Source of the DNA: DATIRA01 sp964553405
Lineage (GTDB): Bacteria; Pseudomonadota; Gammaproteobacteria; Steroidobacterales; Steroidobacteraceae
Direction of reading: 5' to 3'
Length of the DNA stretch: 32,242 nt
Assembly (NCBI GenBank): GCA_964553405.1
Contig: CAZKLS010000021.1
Coordinates: 1 to 32,242 of the forward strand
Positions within the stretch are counted from its first letter, which is position 1. Each line of letters begins with the position of its first letter. The notes under the pieces are model-generated. The model ran no database searches. It saw nothing but the letters and a program-made list of their open reading frames with translations, and was not told the origin of the DNA. The position numbers were made by a program, and so were the translations under genes. Shown piece after piece: positions 31,827-32,242 of the stretch.

Positions 31827-32242
31827 ATGCGCGCAGCGCTCCCGGTGGCCGTGGCGATCGCCCTCGCGACGTTCAGGGCCGGCGCCCAGACCCCGGAGCC
31901 ATTCTCCGAAGCGGTGATCGAGTTGCGGGTCAACTCGGATCCGGCGCCCGTGACGCTGGTGGTCCGCTTCGACTCGGACGGCGCGCTGCTGCTTCGCGAG
32001 TCCGATCTTTCGCGGTTGCGGCTCAGGATTCCCGCCAAGGGGGGAGTCTCGGTGGACGGTGTCCGCTTCTACCGCTACGGACCGGAGATGGGCGCGCGCT
32101 TCACGCTGGACCCGGCCACGCAGAGCGCGCAGCTGCTGCTTCCGGCCAAGGCTTTTGATGCCACTCAGCGCTCCGCGCGGCAGGTGAAACCGCCGAAGCC
32201 CACGGTCTCACCCGGCGCCTTCGTGAACTACGAGGTGTACGC
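31827..32242 (+). CDS. Outer-membrane fimbrial usher (CsuD/PapC-like), N-terminal part only
   Basis: 138 codons are visible before the right edge. Signal peptide MRAALPVAVAIALATFRAGA with cleavage near AQT. Then FSEAVIELRVNSDPAPVTLVVRFD and LLLRESDLSRLRL, the usher N-terminal domain that binds chaperone-subunit complexes, followed by GAFVNYEVY, the usual beginning of the beta-barrel. Assigned as usher from this and from the pilin-chaperone-usher order. An adhesin is expected further right, off-window. Confidence 0.88.
   Translation, partial: MRAALPVAVAIALATFRAGAQTPEPFSEAVIELRVNSDPAPVTLVVRFDSDGALLLRESDLSRLRLRIPAKGGVSVDGVRFYRYGPEMGARFTLDPATQSAQLLLPAKAFDATQRSARQVKPPKPTVSPGAFVNYEVY

Noticed and set aside
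1..32242. CRISPR arrays, tRNA or rRNA genes, insertion sequences
   Set aside because: No regularly spaced repeats, no cloverleaf with tRNA-conserved bases, no transposase motifs or flanking inverted repeats were found by reading both strands.

Overview
The window is a high-GC stretch of a gammaproteobacterial chromosome. The type is inferred from near full-length CysB and OxyR homologues (OxyR has its cysteines at exactly positions 199 and 208), together with ComM, YajQ, a Fur-box-controlled TonB receptor, a PCuAC copper chaperone and an archaic chaperone-usher cluster. A run of exactly 100 N at 24326-24425 marks a scaffold join, so order across it is not proven. No rRNA, tRNA, CRISPR array or insertion sequence was seen, and no gene-free stretch exceeds 300 bases. 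The longest, 10638-10931, holds only the upstream regions of two divergent genes.

Layout. 1-5622 (minus): a giant secreted FG-GAP/RHS protein whose C-terminus runs off the left edge. 5722-7254 (minus): comM. 7348-10188 (plus): cysB and an ABC exporter. 10203-10637 (minus): a GFA/Mss4 zinc protein. 10932-14294 (plus): a HerA-like ATPase, a DUF2780-type protein and yajQ. 14407-17089 (plus): a FecA-like TonB receptor and a small membrane protein. 17197-18354 (minus): a fatty-acid desaturase. 18454-24237 (minus): a tight operon, hoxF-hoxU-hoxY-hoxH-hoxW, for a group 3d NAD+-reducing [NiFe] hydrogenase, ending in an iodotyrosine-deiodinase-like flavoprotein. After the gap come a D-2-hydroxyacid dehydrogenase (plus, 24431-25387), a Nudix hydrolase (minus, 25404-25892), then oxyR, PCuAC, a very unusual alpha/beta-hydrolase/M17N-like/CHAT fusion, and the start of a spore-coat-U pilus operon (all plus, 26027 to the right edge).

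How the genes fit together. The Hox genes encode the diaphorase (HoxFU) and hydrogenase (HoxYH) halves plus the protease that matures HoxH. Reading frames overlap or nearly touch, with two GTGA start/stop overlaps. The flavoprotein five bases after hoxW keeps all three substrate-lid residues of iodotyrosine deiodinase, which suggests an H2- or NADH-linked dehalogenation or flavin reduction; this is inference. The regulators cysB and oxyR and the Nudix gene share an odd start: a -10-like hexamer exactly six bases before ATG and no ribosome binding site, as expected of leaderless mRNAs. The best candidate for an undescribed system is the 998-residue lipase-like/macro-like/CHAT protease fusion at 27427-30423. 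Second are the hydrogenase-linked deiodinase homologue and a compact three-way-junction RNA fold inside yajQ that coincides with atypical codons.
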